A stretch of 64,000 bases of DNA from assembly GCF_042676385.1 (NCBI RefSeq), contig NZ_JBHTHA010000048.1, forward strand, positions 66,900 through 130,899, read 5' to 3'. The translations under genes and the position numbers were made by a program. This document shows positions 49,731 to 57,366 of the stretch, one piece after another. The notes below the pieces were generated by a model. That model made no database searches. It was not told the origin of the DNA and saw only the letters and a list, made by a program, of their open reading frames with translations. The stretch is from Paenibacillus_E sp042676385. GTDB taxonomy: Bacteria; Bacillota; Bacilli; Paenibacillales; NBRC-103111. The stretch's first letter is position 1. Each line of letters starts with the position of its first letter.

Positions 49731-50069
49731 CCATTCAAGGAAAAGCGGCGTCTCTCCTTGACTTTTACACGGAAAAACCATCTTAAAGTCGCCTATGCGA
49801 CGCCTCTTGGCTGCTTAAGACGGTAAAACCGTCTTAAGTCCAGCCATTCAAGGAAAAACGGCGTCTCTCCTCGACTTTTACGCGGAAAAACCGTCTTAAA
49901 GTCGCCGATGCTACCACTCTTGCCTGCTTAAGACGGTAAAACCATCTTAAGTCCAGCCAATCAAGGAAAAACGGCGTCTCTCCTCGACTTTTACGCGTAA
50001 AAACCGTCTTAAAGTCGCCGATGCTACCACTCTTGCCTGCTTAAGACGGTAAAACCGCTTTAAACCGAG
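49731..50069. repeat. Three tandem 113-bp units, each with two hairpins
   Basis: Units start at 49731, 49844 and 49957 with an exact 113-bp period; units 2 and 3 are nearly identical. Each carries a near-perfect hairpin with arms CTTAAGACGGT / ACCGTCTTAAG and an AAA loop (49814-49838 in unit 1), and a second hairpin from GACTTTTA to TTAAAGTC. There are no T-runs and no open reading frame of interest. The array starts 10 bp after the topB stop. Confidence 0.85.
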
Positions 50070-50139
50070 TCCCATGTCTGCATCTATCAAGTTTCCCACG
50101 AATATGATATAATTCTTGCAAAACGGTTGTGAAGCACAC

Positions 50140-50191
50140 GCCGCTTTTCTGGTTCAGCACTAGCTGAACTAGAGAAGCGGCTTATTTATTT
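50140..50191 (+). terminator. Hairpin with U-rich tail in the leader of the PD-(D/E)XK gene
   Basis: A 19-bp stem with two mismatches: GCCGCTTTTCTGGTTCAGC (50140-50158) with GCTGAACTAGAGAAGCGGC (50163-50181), a 4-nt loop, then TTATTTATTT. A TATAAT box at 50108-50113 lies just upstream, and the gene's ribosome binding site (50194-50199) directly downstream, so it may act as an attenuator. Confidence 0.65.
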
Positions 50192-50209
50192 CCAGGGAGT
50201 GAATTGGGT

Positions 50210-50896
50210 ATGGACCAAACATTTGATAAAGCATACGAAGTTTATTTGCAGCAGCATCTCGCCATCCGAAAAGGGGAACGTTTACGAAGACTTAGAGAGG
50301 GGCACGGACATGCCGAGAAGCTTTTTCTCCAGCTTGTGTGGTGGAAAGCCTTCGGCGACTTTAAGCATCTGCATCCTGAGTATGAAGTGAGGGATTTTCG
50401 CGACGGTACCCGGTTTATCGACTTCGCGTTCATCCGCCATTCGCTGCGACTAGCCATTGAAATTGATGGATACGGGACACATTCGGCGCAGATCAGCCGG
50501 ACGCAGTTTTCTGACCAATGGATCAGGCAAAATCATCTAATTATCGATGGTTGGAAGGTTCTTCGTTTTGCTTACGACGATGTAAAAGATAGGCCTCGCA
50601 TGTGCGAGCAAATGCTGCAGCAATTTATGGGGCGGTATTTTGGTGAAAGGAGTGAGACAACTTCCAAGATGGACTATATCGAAAAGGAGGTTTTTCGCTT
50701 CGCTTTAGGTCTGGATAGATCTTTAAGCCCGCGAGATGTGAGCGAATTGCTGCATGTGAAAAATGAAAAAGCACGTCAAATTTTACGAAGTATGACCGTG
50801 AAACAGTTGTTGGAGCCAGCAGGAGAAGGACAACAACGTATCCGATACTATCGGATTGCCCCATCCGCATTAAAAATGTGGGACAAAACTCACTAA
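50210..50896 (+). CDS. PD-(D/E)XK-like (DUF559-related) protein with C-terminal winged helix
   Basis: A 228-residue protein. The core region RFIDFAFIRHSLRLAIEIDG followed by the His-containing YGTHSAQISRTQFSDQWIRQ resembles the Asp...Glu-x-Asp active site of very-short-patch-repair/DUF559-type nucleases, and NHLIIDGWKVLRFAYDDV matches the next strand-helix. The C-terminal 75 residues look like a winged helix (LSPRDVSELLHVKNEKARQI). ATG at 50210, with AGGGAG 10 nt upstream. The gene stands alone with no methylase or helicase nearby. Nuclease activity is inferred. Confidence 0.68.
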   Translation: MDQTFDKAYEVYLQQHLAIRKGERLRRLREGHGHAEKLFLQLVWWKAFGDFKHLHPEYEVRDFRDGTRFIDFAFIRHSLRLAIEIDGYGTHSAQISRTQFSDQWIRQNHLIIDGWKVLRFAYDDVKDRPRMCEQMLQQFMGRYFGERSETTSKMDYIEKEVFRFALGLDRSLSPRDVSELLHVKNEKARQILRSMTVKQLLEPAGEGQQRIRYYRIAPSALKMWDKTH

Positions 50897-50949
50897 CAAA
50901 TCAGAAACCTCATGCTTAAGCCTAATCAACTACCTGCCCAAAACGGAGT

Positions 50950-51238
50950 CAGCTTTTAGCCAGGTTCAATTGCCAGGAGACACCATATTTATCCTCAACC
51001 CATCCGAACTTCTTACTTACAGGCGATGGTTCTAATGCCATTAGAACTTTGCCCCTTGCGATAACCGCTCAAAAACTCTATTTATTTCTTCCACAGTTTC
51101 ACACGTTATGAATAAGGATATTGCTGGTGTTAATGAGTGTTCTTGCTTGCTGCTGTTATCAATTGCTATAAACGTCTGCCCCTTCAATTTGAAAGTAACA
51201 TGCATCACTCATCGCTTCCTCAGCATTACCTGATTCCG
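50950..51238 (-). pseudogene. Decayed PhnB-like VOC (glyoxalase-fold) gene
   Basis: On the minus strand three frames piece together a VOC protein. Segment 1 (51238 to about 51174) reads SGNAEEAM joined to ACYFQIEGAD, skipping the middle of the domain. Segment 2 (to about 51048) reads TFIAIDNSSKQEHSLTPAIS and LFITCETVEEINRVFERLSQ. Segment 3 reads VLMALEPSPVSKKFGWVEDK and YGVSWQLNLAKS before a TGA at 50952-50950. The endings GWVEDKYGVSWQ are diagnostic for PhnB-type VOC proteins. An internal deletion and two frameshifts make it non-functional. No start region remains. Confidence 0.85.
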
Positions 51239-51239
51239 G

Positions 51240-51593
51240 TCAAGAAGTCTCGCTCACCGCTCGAGCTTCACCTTTAATCGCGATTTCCAGTTGCTCGATT
51301 GTCGTAATGCCCAAATTAATCAGCGCGTCTCCAGCTTCCATACGCACACTTGCGAGCAAGTGCATGCTTGAATTCGGAACCAGAGAACTTCGGAATTCGT
51401 GGAACAGCACCGCATTATATGTCTTGAGCACAGCCATAAACTCTACAGTTGGCGGAACAAACGCGCGAATTTCCGAAACCTTCCAGAAGAAGTCTCTCAC
51501 CCGAATGATGTCTGCTCCCGTACGATTAAGACTGCGTATCATTTCAAAAAAACTGTCGATTAACTCTTGTCTTTGCGAAGACAAATCCATCAT
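51240..51593 (-). CDS. Hypothetical protein, about 117 aa
   Basis: A soluble helical protein, opening MMDLSSQRQELIDSFFEMIR and containing FFWKVSEIRAFVPPTVEFMA and LASVRMEAGDALINLGITTI. I recognise no family. The start is uncertain: TAGGAG touches the first ATG (51593), lies 3 nt from the second (51590), and is 9 nt from a TTG at 51584. Its stop directly adjoins the VOC pseudogene remnant, so the last residues could derive from the deletion that damaged that gene. Confidence 0.65.
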   Translation of the reverse strand: MMDLSSQRQELIDSFFEMIRSLNRTGADIIRVRDFFWKVSEIRAFVPPTVEFMAVLKTYNAVLFHEFRSSLVPNSSMHLLASVRMEAGDALINLGITTIEQLEIAIKGEARAVSETS

Positions 51594-51663
51594 CTCCTAA
51601 TTACGTTAAACTTAGCTTATTAAAGGATAACATAATTAGTTCTTTAGTTCTATTCATATAGGA

Positions 51664-52131
51664 TCAAAGACTTATCCCTTTTCTTCTGCGCAATGAAATA
51701 AAAAGGTCAGCAACGATGAACAAGACCCCCAGATTAATCGCCAAATCCGCTAGATTCAGAACCCCATTACCGGAATGAAAAACAAGGAAATCCGTGACTT
51801 TCCCATGAAGCAGCCGATCCAATCCATTGCCGACCGCTCCGCCTACGAAAAAGGCCGCACCTCCTTCTTGCAGGAAGCCCTTGATTTTACCCTTGTGCCG
51901 ATAGTAAAGAACAACAACGATAAAAATCACAGCCAGAACGCCCAAATATCGGGCTCCCCCTTGCAGCGTGCTCCCAGCGGCACCGGTATTTTGATAATGC
52001 GTAAACGTAAGGAAATCTTTATAAAAAGGCATTGATTCGCCAACCTGCAGCGTGGATCGAATGGCGTATTTGGACACTTGATCCGCCGCCGCCACAATAA
52101 TAACAATCAGGTAGAATAACATCGCGCGCAT
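51664..52131 (-). CDS. lspA: Lipoprotein signal peptidase II
   Basis: A 155-residue aspartyl membrane protease with four membrane helices. The conserved boxes are DQVSKYAIRS, YQNTGAAGS, GGAVGNGLDRLLHGKVTDFL and VLNLADLAINLGV; the Asp residues in GLDR and NLAD form the catalytic dyad. It removes the signal peptide of lipid-modified prolipoproteins, such as the binding protein and arabinanase encoded earlier in the window. Usual lspA neighbours (rluD, pyrR) are absent, so this may be a second copy in the genome (inference). Confidence 0.93.
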   Translation of the reverse strand: MRAMLFYLIVIIVAAADQVSKYAIRSTLQVGESMPFYKDFLTFTHYQNTGAAGSTLQGGARYLGVLAVIFIVVVLYYRHKGKIKGFLQEGGAAFFVGGAVGNGLDRLLHGKVTDFLVFHSGNGVLNLADLAINLGVLFIVADLFISLRRRKGISL

Positions 52132-52301
52132 CCCGCTCCCTTCTTATTTCTATTTTACATGATTTCGGGAGCAGACTGCGAATGCTGAGGGCAATCACAA
52201 ACTCGAGCAAGCTGGCACCGAGGGTCTGTAGATAAAAAAAAAGCGACTCAATTCGCATCAGAGCAGCGAAGAGAGCCGTTTTTCATCCAGGGCTATAGTC
52301 T

Positions 52302-52907
52302 TTAGGATGGCTTGCGCGCGATCAGAACGGTTGCCGCATGTTGGTGCGGTATGCCGGAAGATTGGCAATCAAAAATATATTCCTCTACATAAAGCAATTC
52401 CCAATCGGCATAATAGGTCTGCAACTCTCCCAAGGCATACAAATATTCATTGCGCCCCCAGTCAGGCGCGACCAATACATCCGGATGGTCGTTAAAAGCG
52501 AACAGTACATGCAGTCCGCCCGCAACCGTATTCGCTTTCCAATTCGCGAACTGCTCCCACCTTCTATCAGGGCGAACATACTGGAGTGCTCCGATGGTAT
52601 AGAGCAGATTGACAGCCTGTTGAGGCTGGAAATCGTTAATATCCGCTTCCTCCACATCCAACCTGACACTGAACTCCTTAGCCAAGCTCTTGACTTTGTC
52701 CAACCCTGCCGGAGCCAGATCTACAGCGAGCACCTCATACCCTTGCTGCGCCAAATACACGCTGTCTCTGCCTTCGCCTGCCCCCAGATCGACGGCATAT
52801 CCGCCGGCTATGCCGAATTGGGAAATCAATCGAACCAGATTATTCGGTTCCTTTCCCCAGTAGTAAGCATCTTGTTGATAAAGCTCTTGAAGCTGTTCTT
52901 TATCCAT
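52302..52907 (-). CDS. Class I SAM-dependent methyltransferase (TehB-like)
   Basis: A 201-residue methyltransferase. The SAM motif I is YAVDLGAGEGRDSVYLAQQG, motif II is VLAVDLAPAGLDKVK, followed by the acidic EEADINDFQPQ and the post-core strand VNLLYTIGALQYV. It resembles the TehB/ThiN-like group of small free-standing methyltransferases; the substrate is unknown. I chose the ATG at 52907, with GAGAGG 9 nt upstream; the frame extends 16 codons upstream without a binding site. Confidence 0.85.
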   Translation of the reverse strand: MDKEQLQELYQQDAYYWGKEPNNLVRLISQFGIAGGYAVDLGAGEGRDSVYLAQQGYEVLAVDLAPAGLDKVKSLAKEFSVRLDVEEADINDFQPQQAVNLLYTIGALQYVRPDRRWEQFANWKANTVAGGLHVLFAFNDHPDVLVAPDWGRNEYLYALGELQTYYADWELLYVEEYIFDCQSSGIPHQHAATVLIARKPS

Positions 52908-52964
52908 CTCTTGCATCCTCTCTTTCGCTTCACTCAGGCGCGCGCACCCATACAAGCAAAATAA

Positions 52965-52985
52965 ACCTTGACGTTACGTCAAGGT
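52965..52985 (-). terminator. Tight palindrome at the end of the HAD gene, possible terminator
   Basis: ACCTTGACGT and ACGTCAAGGT around a single T, followed on the minus strand by TTTATTTTG. The 3' half of the HAD gene's last codons (LTLT) lies in the stem. Confidence 0.6.
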
Positions 52986-53609
52986 CAAGAGAATTTTTAG
53001 CAGCTCTGCCGGCGAATTGGCCATATAGTCAGGTTTCCCGCTACGCAGCAGGTCGGGGGCGTCATATCCCCAGGTTACCGCGATAATCGGGACGCCTAAT
53101 TTTTTGCATGCTTCAATATCCCTTAGCTCATCACCGACATAGATCATTTGCGACGGGGTCGTCCCCCGGTCTTTCATCATTTTACGGATGGCGTGGTGCT
53201 TGCCAAATAAGGGCTTAGAAGAAATAATTTCTTTGAAAGCACCCTCCAGCTTGTTATGTCTGAGGAATAAGCGGATATTGCCCGCTGAATTCGAAGAAAG
53301 GATAGAGCTCTTCAGCCCCTGTGCCGATAATCGGGCAAGCACTTCTTTCATACCAGGTACGATATGCAGGGTTCGAATGTTTTCCTGATATCGCAACCTT
53401 CCGGCCATGGCAAGCTTAGGAATTTGCAGGACAGGTACACCCAGCCTTTCGACACGTTCAGAAATGGACAAAGAACGCAGCAGCGTGAGATCTTGTTCGA
53501 GAATAGGGCGGAAGCGGTACTGGACTGCCATTTCGTTATAAAGCTTAACGAACAATGCCCGGGAATCGACCAACGTTCCATCGAAATCAAAGAGAATATG
53601 CCTGATCAT
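52974..53609 (-). CDS. HAD-superfamily phosphatase, phosphoglycolate-phosphatase-like
   Basis: A 211-residue hydrolase. Motif I is ILFDFDGTLVDSRALF with the nucleophile and acid/base Asp. Motif II is the Ser in SSILSSNSAGN, motif III the Lys in SSKPLFGKHHAI, and motif IV MIYVGDELRDIEACKKLG. The helical cap (about 17-85) is of the C1 type, as in phosphoglycolate phosphatases and pyrophosphatase PpaX; the substrate is not certain. Its ATG overlaps the stop of the upstream small gene by one base (TGATG), so the two are coupled. Confidence 0.88.
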   Translation of the reverse strand: MIRHILFDFDGTLVDSRALFVKLYNEMAVQYRFRPILEQDLTLLRSLSISERVERLGVPVLQIPKLAMAGRLRYQENIRTLHIVPGMKEVLARLSAQGLKSSILSSNSAGNIRLFLRHNKLEGAFKEIISSKPLFGKHHAIRKMMKDRGTTPSQMIYVGDELRDIEACKKLGVPIIAVTWGYDAPDLLRSGKPDYMANSPAELLKILLTLT

Positions 53610-53899
53610 CAGGATGAATATAAATAGAAGGCCGGACCCTCAGGCGGCACTTGCTTAATTTGATTCTGAATAAACTCCTCCAGCGGGTCCTGAACGATGT
53701 GGGGATTGCTAATATCCCGTAAATCTTCCCAGACACAAGTCACGCCATGTTCATAGCCGTCTGCCTCGCCTGCAAACATTTTACAACTGCTGCAAAACTG
53801 TGCCTGCTGATTGGCATCGAGCTTCACGATTTTATTACGGAGACAGCAGTAAATTTCTTGATCTGCATTACATACATTAACATGTGGGATTAAAGCCAT
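53609..53899 (-). CDS. Small Cys-rich conserved hypothetical protein, 96 aa
   Basis: A 96-residue soluble protein with six Cys: VNVCNADQEIYCCLRNKIVK, QFCSSCKMFAG and VTCVWEDL. The CxxC plus other Cys could bind zinc or an Fe-S centre; this is suggestive only. The C-terminus is Pro- and Tyr-rich (QVPPEGPAFYLYSS). It is translationally coupled to the HAD phosphatase downstream, which hints at a shared role. I do not recognise the family. Confidence 0.72.
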   Translation of the reverse strand: MALIPHVNVCNADQEIYCCLRNKIVKLDANQQAQFCSSCKMFAGEADGYEHGVTCVWEDLRDISNPHIVQDPLEEFIQNQIKQVPPEGPAFYLYSS

Positions 53900-54059
53900 C
53901 TTTCTATCAACTCCTTACGCACATTTTGTGTGTAATAGTAAGTTTATCGACGTACTATTAAGTGTATGACAGTTTTTTGTAAACGCGAAAATATTTTTCA
54001 TGACGAGTCGCCTAAATTTGTTACAATAAGAAAAATGCAAAACACTTGGAGGATTCAAC

Positions 54060-54620
54060 ATGCAAAATTGGACTCATTATGCCATTCCGTTTTTACTAGT
54101 GGCTTTGATTATTTATCGGCGTACGAAACGAACGATCGGCTTTCAACGTCTCTCCCCGGGGAGATTGAAATTCCGTATCGGCATTTTTAGCTTGATCGGT
54201 CTCATCATTTTCATGTTCGGATTCGTCCATCCGATCCATTTCATCAGCTATGCAGCCGGCCTTGCCGCAGGTGTCGCTCTCGGACTCACCGCCATTCGCC
54301 ATACCCGCTTTGAGCATCGTGCCGACGGCTGGTATTATAGGACCCACTTGTGGGTCGAGATCACCGTTCTCGTCCTGTTCTTGGGAAGGGTTGCTTATCG
54401 GATCGCCTTCGTGGCCATTGCATCGAATCCAAACGCAATGAACCCGGCCGATCCCTCGCAATTCACGAAAGACCCGCTGACAGCCGGTGTTTTCTTTGTT
54501 ATCGTGTCTTATTACATTTTGTTTTTCAGCTACCTGCTGCGCGAAGAGGTCAAGCTGGATAAAGCTCCGCATGCGGGCGATACGGATTCCCAATCAAGTG
54601 CTACGACTGACAATGTGTAA
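54060..54620 (+). CDS. Multipass membrane protein resembling CcdC/DUF1453
   Basis: A 186-residue protein with about five hydrophobic segments (near 7-20, 42-58, 64-82, 98-118 and 140-160). The basic loop YRRTKRTIGFQRLSPGRLKF after helix 1, and TRFEHRADGWYYRTHLWVEI with FLGRVAYRIAFV, resemble the CcdC/DUF1453 family, which is linked in Bacillus to cytochrome c maturation neighbours but has no proven function. GGAGG lies upstream of the ATG. A bidirectional terminator follows. Family placement is moderate. Confidence 0.62.
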   Translation: MQNWTHYAIPFLLVALIIYRRTKRTIGFQRLSPGRLKFRIGIFSLIGLIIFMFGFVHPIHFISYAAGLAAGVALGLTAIRHTRFEHRADGWYYRTHLWVEITVLVLFLGRVAYRIAFVAIASNPNAMNPADPSQFTKDPLTAGVFFVIVSYYILFFSYLLREEVKLDKAPHAGDTDSQSSATTDNV

Positions 54621-54679
54621 TAAATTGTAGCCATTATCTTGAAAATTGAATTGCATAAAATTTCATGTAAAACAAAAAA

Positions 54680-54714
54680 ACGGGCTCCCTGTATCAACAG
54701 GAAGTCCGTTTTTT
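54680..54714. terminator. Bidirectional intrinsic terminator
   Basis: ACGGGCTCCCTGT pairs with ACAGGAAGTCCGT (mismatches inside), ATCA loop, A-run before and T-run after. It separates the convergent membrane-protein gene and the 149-aa gene. Confidence 0.85.
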
Positions 54715-54726
54715 AATATCGCTATC

Positions 54727-55176
54727 TCATTGTATCGGGTCAGGCACAAGCCCTTCTTCCAGCAGTTCGCTGCCCGTCTTCATATGCTTCATTTGCTTAC
54801 CCAGCACAATCATTTCGTCTTCCGTGGGCGCCATACTATTGTGCGTATCCTCCACAAGTTTCAACGTACGACTATGCTGCTCCAAATAATCAGCGACATC
54901 CCGCAGCTTGCTAATCGCGGCTTCTTTCACTTGATAAGGTACATGCTTCTCATCAAAGCTTGCTTCACTAAGCTTAACTTCGGCCTGTCCATTCTCCATT
55001 GTATGCGCGGTAACGTATAACGTATAGCTCCTGTCCGTTTCCGGACTGACAAAAGCAAGCTTGTACATCGAAACATGCTTGTCCTTTGTTTTGTCAAATC
55101 CTAAACCGACTAACGTCTTATGCACAAAAGAAAAAGGCTTGGTGACTGTGGATAGTGTTCTTCTGAACGAATTCAT
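54727..55176 (-). CDS. Hypothetical protein, 149 aa
   Basis: A soluble protein starting at the ATG at 55176 with GGAGG 8 nt upstream. It opens MNSFRRTLSTVTKPFSFVHK and contains YKLAFVSPETDRSYTLYVTA, VPYQVKEAAISKLRDVADYL and APTEDEMIVLGKQMKHM. There is no signal peptide or membrane helix. I recognise no domain. It stands alone between a shared terminator and a repeat-rich gap. Confidence 0.7.
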   Translation of the reverse strand: MNSFRRTLSTVTKPFSFVHKTLVGLGFDKTKDKHVSMYKLAFVSPETDRSYTLYVTAHTMENGQAEVKLSEASFDEKHVPYQVKEAAISKLRDVADYLEQHSRTLKLVEDTHNSMAPTEDEMIVLGKQMKHMKTGSELLEEGLVPDPIQ

Positions 55177-55264
55177 AGTGAAAACCTCCTTCAAATCATC
55201 TATTGGCCTATCTAGATTATAGAATTCGATAGACTGCTAGAGTTTGAGGGGGTAGGAGGTGAAA

Positions 55265-55475
55265 TACATTAAAGTCGCGGCAATCCGTGACTGTAAAGAC
55301 CAAAAAAGGCGCTACAGTCCGGTTGCGTGCGCAAACTCGTTCTGTAACGCCCCAAATGGGCCTTTCAACCTCATTTTCGCCTCGCCTAGCAGGTGATTCC
55401 AAGTTGTAAGGGCCCACAAGGACGCTACAGTCGAAATTCTGCCTGTTCTTCCAGTTGTAGCGGCGAAAAACACCC
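55265..55475. repeat. Cluster of related quasi-palindromes
   Basis: Several 25-32-bp hairpins in about 210 bp: AGTCGCGG-CAAT-CCGTGACT (about 55264-55284); GACTGTA...TACAGTC with an A-rich loop (about 55287-55318); TTGTAAGGG...GCTACAG (about 55405-55432); and TTGTAGCGGCG...CCCTTACAGC (about 55455-55482). They share TGTA...TACA outer arms and A-rich loops. No gene is seen from 55177 to 55516. Confidence 0.65.
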
Positions 55476-55516
55476 TTACAGCATGGTCCGGCCACCCATC
55501 GGCCCACGCCGACTGG

Positions 55517-57325
55517 CTACGCCTCCACCGCCTTCGCGAACTGCGTGCGATACAGCCGCGCGTATAGCCCGTCCAGCGCGAGCAGCTCGCTGTGCGTGCC
55601 CCGCTCCACGACGCTGCCCGCCTCGATCACCAGAATGTGATCGGCGGCCAGCACCGTGGAGAGCCGGTGCGCGATCACGAGCGTCGTGCGACCCTGCATC
55701 AGCTCCTCGAGCGCGGCCTGCACATAGGACTCGGATTCCGAGTCCAGGTGCGAGGTCGCCTCATCGAGGATGAGGATGCGCGGGCGCTTCAGGATCGCGC
55801 GGGCAATCGCGATCCGCTGGCGCTCGCCGCCGGAGAGCCGGTGGCCGCGCTCACCCACCATCGTGTCGTACCCTTCGGGGAGCGACACAATGAAATCGTG
55901 GATGTAGGCCTGGCGGCACGCGGCCTCCATCTCTTCAGCGCTAGCGTCCGCCTTCGCAAAGCGCAAATTATCGCCGATCGTCGCGTGAAACAGGAACGAC
56001 TCCTGCGTCACGTACGCGATTTGCGAGCGCAGCGAGGCCAGCTGCACGTCGCGTACGTTCACCCCATCGACCTCGACGACGCCCGCTGTCGGGTCGTACA
56101 GACGCGCGATCATGCCGATCAGCGTCGATTTCCCCGCGCCGCTCGGCCCGACGAGCGCGACCATCTCTCCCGGCTGCGCGTCAAACGTGACGTCGCGCAG
56201 CGCGTACTGCCCAGGCTTATAAGCAAAGGAAACCTGCTTATAAGCCACACGGCCCACGACCTGCGTCAGCGATCGCGCGTCAAGGGCATCCAGGACATCG
56301 GGAACCATGTCCTGGTATTCGAAAATGCGCTGGAATACCCCCAGCGCCGTCGCCAACTCCACCTGTAGGTTCAATAGCGTACCTACAGGCATATACAGGC
56401 GGCCGAGGTAGGCCGCGAAAGCGACGATCGCGCCGAGCGTCATGCTTCCTGTGACGACCGAGTAGCCGCCGTACAAATAAATAATCGCTGTGCCCAGCGG
56501 CCCCAGCGTGTTCGTCGCCATACCGAACCAGCGGCCCACCAGGTTCAGTCTCAGCTCCAAGTCCATGACCTTCTGGTTCATGGCCGTGAATTCCGCCTCC
56601 TGCTGCCGCTCTCTTCCGAAAATGCGCGTCAGCAGCGCGCCTGAGATACCGAAGCTTTCCCCCAATTGGGCAGCAATATCAGAACGGACTTTTTGTGTCT
56701 CACTGCGCAGTTGTTTTCGCACTTTCGACACCTTTTTCACTGGGAGCACGAACAACGGAAGAATGATCATTGAGATAATTGCGAGCTTCCAGTCCAATGC
56801 GAACAAAATGCCCATTGTCGTCGCAACAATGACGATCTGTGTAATCGAGGAGACGACGAGCGAGGTGACCACATTTTGAACCGCCTGCACATCCCCGGTA
56901 ATCCGCTGCACAATCTCACCCGATCGGGCATCCGTGAAAAACGCCATCGATTGCCGCTGCAAATTATGATAAAGCGATTGCCCCAAATCGCGAATAACCC
57001 CCTGGGTCACTTTCGTGTTCAAATGATTTTGCCATACCCCCAGCGTGCCGCTCACGACCGGCAGCAGAATCATCAGCAGCGCCATCTCCGCCAGCAACCG
57101 CATGCTCCCCTGCGGAATCGCCTTATCAATAATTTCTTTCATCACGAGCGGCGGTATCAGACCAATAACCGCGGCAACCAGGGCCAGACCTATAATCGCA
57201 ATCAACTGACCCCAATAGCCATGAAACAGCTGCCAAATTCTACGAACCGATACATCCTTTAATTTCGCCTTAGGGCGATTATTCATTCTATCAGCTAATC
57301 CGCCCATACTTCCTCCAGGTCTCAT
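55517..57325 (-). CDS. ABC exporter, fused membrane and ATPase domains (MsbA/LmrA-like)
   Basis: A 602-residue half-transporter. Six membrane helices span about 35-320. The ATPase has Walker A ALVGPSGAGKSTLIGMI, Q loop YVTQESFLFHATIGDN, signature HRLSGGERQRIAIARAILKR, Walker B ILILDEATSHLDSESE and the H loop VIAHRLSTV. Such homodimeric exporters move lipids, peptides or drugs outward; cargo unknown. GGAG lies about 10 nt before the ATG. The 3' half is noticeably GC-rich compared with neighbouring genes. It lies 41 bp downstream of yyaC in the same direction. Confidence 0.92.
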   Translation of the reverse strand: MRPGGSMGGLADRMNNRPKAKLKDVSVRRIWQLFHGYWGQLIAIIGLALVAAVIGLIPPLVMKEIIDKAIPQGSMRLLAEMALLMILLPVVSGTLGVWQNHLNTKVTQGVIRDLGQSLYHNLQRQSMAFFTDARSGEIVQRITGDVQAVQNVVTSLVVSSITQIVIVATTMGILFALDWKLAIISMIILPLFVLPVKKVSKVRKQLRSETQKVRSDIAAQLGESFGISGALLTRIFGRERQQEAEFTAMNQKVMDLELRLNLVGRWFGMATNTLGPLGTAIIYLYGGYSVVTGSMTLGAIVAFAAYLGRLYMPVGTLLNLQVELATALGVFQRIFEYQDMVPDVLDALDARSLTQVVGRVAYKQVSFAYKPGQYALRDVTFDAQPGEMVALVGPSGAGKSTLIGMIARLYDPTAGVVEVDGVNVRDVQLASLRSQIAYVTQESFLFHATIGDNLRFAKADASAEEMEAACRQAYIHDFIVSLPEGYDTMVGERGHRLSGGERQRIAIARAILKRPRILILDEATSHLDSESESYVQAALEELMQGRTTLVIAHRLSTVLAADHILVIEAGSVVERGTHSELLALDGLYARLYRTQFAKAVEA

Positions 57326-57366
57326 CTGTCTTTACTCCTTCTGCACATCGCCATTCTCTCCCGTGC

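Noticed and set aside
49731..50069. CRISPR array
   Set aside because: The 113-bp units are repeated as a whole without variable spacers between short constant repeats, and no cas gene is present.
55265..55482. tRNA or T-box leader
   Set aside because: Hairpins are independent short palindromes; no cloverleaf, no specifier or antiterminator sequence, and the next gene's start is more than 1.8 kb away on the opposite side.
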